Shown here in pieces: positions 58,734-64,000 of a stretch of 64,000 nucleotides of DNA. The notes under the pieces were generated by a model. The model was not told the DNA's origin, did not search any database, and worked only from the letters and a program-made list of their open reading frames with translations. Within the stretch, counting starts at the first letter, position 1; each line of letters opens with the position of its first letter. Where the stretch lies: assembly GCF_009905375.1 (NCBI RefSeq), contig NW_027419133.1, positions 1 through 64,000 on the forward strand. Reading direction: 5' to 3'. Position numbers and translations under genes: made by a program. Origin of the DNA: Apium graveolens. Its lineage: Eukaryota; Streptophyta; Magnoliopsida; Apiales; Apiaceae.

Positions 58734-61043
58734 TCAATTTGACTTTGGTACCCAAGTGCTCTTGGGTTCTGTTTTGTTAGATGCTTTCTTTGCCTTGTTT
58801 CCATTTTTAACCTTAGACTTTTGATGATCAGAGTCCACCTTAGTCTTTGTCCTTGATCAGAGTTAATGATGTTAGAATCATATACAAGGTTATGTGAATG
58901 CATAACATTCTTATGAGGATTAAACATGTTATTCATCTCAGTCATGTTCCATGGCATGGCATATGCAGAAACGTAAGGACTACGCATGTATGGCATATTC
59001 TTATAATTATGATTAAACATGTTAGGCATAGGAAAATATTGTATAGCGGGCATAGACATCTTAGGTATAGACATAATAGACACATGCATAGACTTTCAAT
59101 TAAAAGACAAATGATTGAATCTTCCATACTTAGCACATGATTTTCTCGAAGCATACTTATCTGGAGTGTAGTTGTTATGTTTGTTAATACCAGTCTTGCC
59201 ATTCCTGTTATTTTTTTCTTAGCTCCTACTTTAGTCTTAACCTTGTCATTCAATTGCTTGTCGAATAGGTTCTCAGTGTTCTGCTATTTGTCCTACTTGG
59301 TTTTGCTACACTCACCAATTACAAAATTCTTTCTAACTGGACCATACTTCTCATGAAGTTTTTCCAGTTTGGAAGAACTAATTGATTCCTTCGATGGATA
59401 GATTTTATCTGTTGAAGCTTCATATTTCAATGGATAATAATTATCCGTAGATACCCACAAATCATTAACAGGTTCAATCTTAACTTTCTCCCTATTTCCA
59501 GCAATATCACAAAATGATTCAATTCCTTGAATTTTTATGATCTTGTTGGCAGAATTTTTCGATTCTTTCCATTTTGCAATAACATTTTGTTCACATTCAA
59601 GCTGATTCTTAAGGGTTTCTTCCCTCTTTAACACATCAAGCAAGTCATCTTTAACGACCATATAATATCTTTTCAATTTGACAAGTTCATGCAATTGACT
59701 TTTTAACTGAGTGTTTTTCTCTACAAGTAAATAATTAGATTCTTTAACTCTAGTATTTACTTTCCCGAGAGAATTAAGAGAGACATGCAGATTTTATAAT
59801 TCAGAGATCATTTCATTTATGGTTTATTTGCATTCACTCTTACTTAGATTAGACAAGTCAGTAGTGATTACCTGATTGCTAGATGAACTCGCTTCAAGAC
59901 CATCATCATTTGCTATGAGTGCTAAATTCATATACATATCTTCTTTATCTAAGTCTTCTCCATCAGCCCAGTCCTTCTCCTTAGTGATGAAGGCTTTCTA
60001 CTTTTGTCTTTAGAGATCAAAGTATTTCTTCTTATAGCCAACAACTTCATTACTCATGGGATTCTTTGGCTTTCTGCACTATTTCGTAAAGTGTCCAACT
60101 ATTCCACAGTTATAGCATGTAAATCTTGATTTTTCAACCAAATTTCTGTTTAAGTTGGATTTTTTGTTGATTGGCTTTGAAAAAGATTTTCTCTTGAATT
60201 TCATATTAAAAAATCTTTTTGAGGGAAAGGTCATGTGCTCATCTAGCTCGTCAGTTGAGGAGGAGTCACTCTCAGTCTGAACAACTTTTGCTTTCCTTTT
60301 TGATGATTTGGGTCTTGGTTCCTTAGCTTCATTTATTGTAAATTCCATCTTGCCTTTATCCCTTTTCTATTTCATCATCTTGCTGCATCTCCAGCTCATA
60401 TGTTTTAAGAACTTTATATAGTCTGTCAAGATTGCATTTCTTATAATTATATGAGTTTCTGACATAGATAATTTTCGACATCCATTTCTTTGGAAGAGAT
60501 CTCAAAAAATTCAGATTTGAGTCCTTGACCAGATACTCTTCCATGCAACCTTAGACCATTCACCAATTTTTGAAATCTGTCAAAAGTCTCACTTACTCCT
60601 TCACCAGGGTTAGAGTGGAAGTACTCATACTGTTGTATGAGGAGTTGTATTTTATTCTCTCTGACTTGTTCAGATCCCTCATAGAGAGTTTGAATGGTGT
60701 TCCAGACATCCTTGGCTGTGACACTGTTCATGATACATTTAAACATGTCAGAATCAATACCATTGAACAAGATGTTCATAGTTATCTTGTCTTTATTGAC
60801 TTCCTCCAAATCTTTCGGTGAGTAGTCATCTGAATGCTTTACTACTATTATGTCAGCACCAATGGTTCCGTCAGCTGCTACAAGTCCTGTGATTGTCTCC
60901 ATAGGAACATGAGGACCATTGTCAATACATCTGACAAATCCCTCATCTTGAGACATTAGGTGAAGCCTCATCTTCACTTTCCAGTGAGAATAAAATTCTC
61001 TGTCAAGAACTAGAATCTTTACACCAACATCCTGCTTACCCAT
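58734..61043 (-). pseudogene. gag: Copia Gag (element G), decayed
   Basis: Starts MGKQDVGVKILVLDREFYSH at 61043. The UBN2-like region is intact to about 60450, then frameshifts (near 60520 and 60355) and stops occur. The knuckle CYNCGIVGHFTK has a stop before the final Cys (about 60079). Downstream pieces are EKDWADGEDLDKED (about 59960), a coiled-coil region and IQGIESFCD to EKYGPVRKNFV (59694-59293), then the Met-rich segment (about 59090-58890) and WVPKS(N) plus TGA at 58736-58734. A Lys-Tyr-Gly in EKYG shows the ancestral form of the site lost in B. Confidence 0.8.
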
Positions 61044-61097
61044 GATTGATTGTTTATAACTTCAAGATCTTTAAACTCTCTGTATTATGAGAGTTTT

Positions 61098-61108
61098 CTC
61101 TGATACCA
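61098..61108 (-). other. Primer-binding site of G
   Basis: The minus strand reads TGGTATCAGAG two bases after the LTR end, complementary to initiator tRNA-Met. Confidence 0.8.
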
Positions 61109-61110
61109 AT

Positions 61111-62078
61111 TGTTATTCATTAACAATCAACTTAGATTAATTTGTAGAAGGGGGTTGAATACAAATTAAAATTTTCAACTTTTTCTTCGTGAACAATTGC
61201 TAAATTGAAATAAGAACACAAGAATTAAAATTTCAGGTGGTTTGTTTTTGACTTGCCACCTACGTTGTATATTGAAGAAATAATATTTGTAAATTACAAG
61301 AATTTCATAACTGTGTTTTATAATGTTTTTCTAAGAGATAGTGCTCTTGACTACGCTTTGTCAAAAACCCTATTTTCTTATTTCTTAGAGAATACACTGC
61401 TACTACTTGGTTTATATATCACCCAATTACAATGCTTGCTAGACAATACATAACACAGTCTTCGAGGTCCAGCAAGATTGCTTCTTCATTCTCTTTCCCG
61501 TGGGGCTTGACAAATGAGGCTAGATTTTATCTTGATATTTTTATTTAAATTTATTTCAAATTTGTCATGCATGGAAATTTTGTTTCTTCTTTTTCTCTAT
61601 CAAAGATCACATGCTCGTTTTGTTTTGGTTTCTACTTTTCAAACTAAGATCTTTTGTCAAACCATGTGCTCTTTCAGATTTGGTATATGTGTTATGTCAA
61701 GTCACTATCAATTGATATTTGTTACCTTAGCCATTGACAGTGTGATCCTCTTAGCCATTGATGGGTAGAACCATTAGCCATTAAAAGTCTGTTCTCCTTA
61801 GCCATTGAAGGTTCACTTCATTTAACTAGAATTACATGGTATCGAATATTTATAATTAACCATCCTATTCTATTTATCCATTGAGTAGTAATAACTATGG
61901 AATGAACAACTACAACAATGGCTTTAAGTTACGATCTACATGAAAAATGCTATAATTTCTATCACATATAAGCTACTCTACGATGGCTATCAGAGAAAGA
62001 TAATTTATCCATTAATAGCTACTTCCTGCTTAATAATATATTATGCTATATATTTTGTTCATCATCAAAGGCATATGC
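61111..62078 (-). repeat. 5' LTR of element G, start removed
   Basis: The minus-strand end is ATGAATAACA at 61111. At the other end GCATATGCCTTTGATGATGA (about 62077-62058) resembles the LTR start of A (GCATATG...TTGATGATT), with the first few bases lost to insertion of N. It contains the repeat array at 61727-61808. Frames at 61253-61768 are accidental. Confidence 0.75.
61727..61808 (-). repeat. TCAATGGCTAA array in LTR of G
   Basis: On the plus strand TTAGCCATTGA or close forms begin at 61727, 61751, 61774 and 61798, intervals 24, 23 and 24. The reverse complement TCAATGGCTAA aligns with TCGACGGATAA of A/B/C and differs exactly at the two CpGs plus one A/C. Further relatives lie at about 61877 (ATCCATTGAG) and 62006 (ATCCATTAAT). 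Confidence 0.7.
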
Positions 62079-63595
62079 TGACACGCCCCCAAATCCGGGG
62101 ATAGAGAATTTGGTCGTCACAATGAAACCTTAATATAAAACCACATGTTTAATTAATAAACAAATGCGAGCAACTGCTAGAAAATAAATATATCATCTCG
62201 ACCCCAACTATACCAAGATCTTTTTATGATATAGTTCTATAAACGAGAATTTCCAACTTCCATAAATAATTTTTTCTCTTCTCTTTTTAAAACATTTTTT
62301 CAGTAATTTACAAACTCAAAACTAAACTCAGTAGTATAACTTCGAAAAGAAGTATACTAGGCCCAAATATACGATAACAAAACTATAATACATATACTAA
62401 TAACTTTACACAATAGAACTTACTCTAGCCCGCAAACCCTGGACCAATCATCTTCGTAATTGCATCCTTCTCAACCTTTCTCAAATTACGCGGCTAAACA
62501 ACGCAATTTATTCATCACTGGAAGGTTAAATTTAAAACAGATAAGTGTGACCGAAAGAAATGCCCAGCAAGTTCAATATGACATATAAATGGTGTTTTGA
62601 TATAAAAAATGACATCTGAAATGGAGCATAACATTTATAGAAATAATTGCTGAACCTGAAAATTAGTTAAGGAATCCAATAATTGTTTCCTCAACTATAT
62701 TCAAAACCGTTTTTATATTTTCAAGAAAAAAAATGCTTCATCAATACTTTGAATCCAGTTTAGGATCTAAAATTTCAAAATAATGTTTACAGGAATATTG
62801 TAAACAATAATATGAAACATTAATTATAGATTGAATCATAAAATTTATGCAAAACCCCACACCTGACATTAATATATAGTTTGATGTCAACGTCAAATTA
62901 GATATTAATACTAATCTTAGATGCTCACAACATACCAGTACTGAAATATTGAAGTCAGCATCAATCATATATATCAATATCAATTTTTAGTATTAACAGC
63001 AAATTAAATATCAACATCAATCATAAATTAAATCAAAGATGCATCTCACATTTTATCCAAAACAAAAATACTTGATAAATTAATTATTATATGATTATCA
63101 AAAACAATTTAACAATTTAGATTGGAATCCTCGAACGACGGTGTGTTGCCGGTGATCAGCCACGGAACAACACCGGTATGCCGAAGCATATCCAACTCAG
63201 CAAAAGGGCACCCAAGGCACATCATTGGCCTAGCAAGGTATTATAATCAATTATAATACATAGCTCACACTGGACCGCCGCTATGGCCTCTTATGCAACC
63301 ATCCAATCTTAAAATATTTTATTAAAAGGGTCATAATAATTGACACCCTTATAGATTTTATTCCCTTATTCACTTGGGTATGATTATTGACAACAAAATT
63401 ATTTTTCTCAAGGTATACAACATTTATAAATCCAACATTTGGATATGTAAAACACTTAACCATTCTAAAGATAGAATAGAAGAAGAGTATTTATATAATT
63501 AGAATCAATCATTTTGATGTATAAATCATTTAACTGTTCTGAAGGTAGAATATAAAAGTAATACTTGCATAATCATAACTAAGTAGTTTGATATG
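62079..63595 (-). mobile_element. Ty3/gypsy LTR N, minus strand
   Basis: Begins TGACACGCCCCCAAATCCGG inside the LTR of G. Reverse-complemented, its first about 400 bp match the end of J (to 58334). It continues to 63595, where O begins. No coding sequence; frames at 62741-62983 and 63281-63463 are short and without motif. Confidence 0.6.
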
Positions 63596-63777
63596 TGTGA
63601 CGCCCTCCAAATATGTGGTCTAGATTTGGGATTTACTAACTGCTATAATAAAATAATATACACAGCGGAATAAAATCCTAAATATGACTCCTACATGCAT
63701 AAGGATCGAGCACGGATTGTAATATGAAATAGACATTATAACAAACCATGAGTTGTTATAACTACAAACCTAATTAG
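63596..63777 (-). mobile_element. Ty3/gypsy LTR O, minus strand, end fragment
   Basis: Begins TGTGACGCCCTCC, the reverse complement of an LTR end like that of H (GGAGGGCGCCACA). A hAT-like end interrupts it at 63778. Confidence 0.45.
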
Positions 63778-64000
63778 TAGGGGTGAGCGCGGTGCGGGCG
63801 GTGCGATTTTTTCCTCAAACCGCAAACCAAACCGCACATGCGGTTTGATCAAATTTTCAAACCGCAACCGCACCGTGTACCCTCAAAAACCGCATAAACC
63901 ACACCATAAAAATGTGATGCGGTGTGGTGCGGTTCAATGCGGTTTGTACATTACAAGTTCAAAAATTTTAAATAAATACAAAACTTAAATTAATTAAATT
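63778..64000. mobile_element. hAT-type DNA transposon end
   Basis: Starts TAGGGGTGAGCGCGGTGCGG and is packed with subterminal AAACCGCA/TGCGGTTT repeats in both orientations (63800-63950), a hallmark of hAT elements and their non-autonomous derivatives. It runs off the window; no transposase is seen. Confidence 0.6.

Larger units (their letters stand above)
58335..62078 (-). mobile_element. Minus-strand Ty1/copia element G, 5' half
   Basis: On the minus strand: LTR (62078-61111), primer site, gag and the start of protease. It is cut at 58334 by gypsy LTR J, and its LTR start is cut at 62079 by gypsy LTR N. Gag is homologous to that of B but diverged. It is a sister family to A/B/C, heavily decayed. 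Confidence 0.82.

Overview
The window looks like repeat-rich nuclear DNA from a flowering plant, probably a eudicot; I cannot name the species. I see no host gene, no rRNA or tRNA gene and no prokaryotic feature. Almost everything is LTR retrotransposon, nested several layers deep. Typical Ty1/copia order (gag, protease, integrase, RT, RNase H), plant Ty3/gypsy LTRs, TG...CA LTR ends, primer sites of the TGGTATCAGAGC type and 5-bp target duplications support this.

Layout, left to right (letters are mine). M (1-2265) is a minus-strand gypsy LTR cutting copia element A. A (2266-9492) holds an RT/RNase H end, a large extra third ORF downstream of pol (the Sirevirus env position), and an LTR that runs straight into a second primer site and gag fragment. 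A hAT end and unassigned remnants fill 9836-10921. B (10922-15833) is the 5' half of the same copia family, with LTR, gag, protease and integrase. B is cut by gypsy LTR F (15834-18472 plus 22300-22331). F itself is split by D, a 3.8-kb minus-strand solo LTR with a TATTC duplication. E (22332-29609) is a minus-strand, gag-only copia element with two LTRs. C (29610-39655) is the most complete member of the A/B family. H (39656-40841 and 48845-56160) is a decayed gypsy element. It is split by K (40842-48839), a complete copia insertion with two 1,673-bp LTRs and a CCAAT duplication. J (56161-58334) is a gypsy LTR, G (58335-62078) a decayed minus-strand copia 5' half, and N and O are minus-strand gypsy LTRs, O carrying a hAT end.

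The most interesting signals are regulatory or structural. (1) The A/B/C family carries a short motif, CGACGGAT, in LTR arrays at 22-24 nt spacing. The motif also recurs in both orientations in gag, in pol, in the third ORF and in the pol-ORF3 spacer, in different reading frames, so it appears to be kept as nucleic acid and not as protein. Related element G has a diverged version that differs at both CpGs, with the same spacing. (2) The leader of K carries four stem-loops whose stems differ in sequence yet still pair, each presenting the same apical sequence CGTGCTACAGCCG, plus an upstream cluster of palindromes. (3) Four elements from several lineages share a gag stop codon just before a splice-acceptor-like CAG|GG at the start of pol.

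All coding regions are damaged. No element in the window appears able to move on its own.
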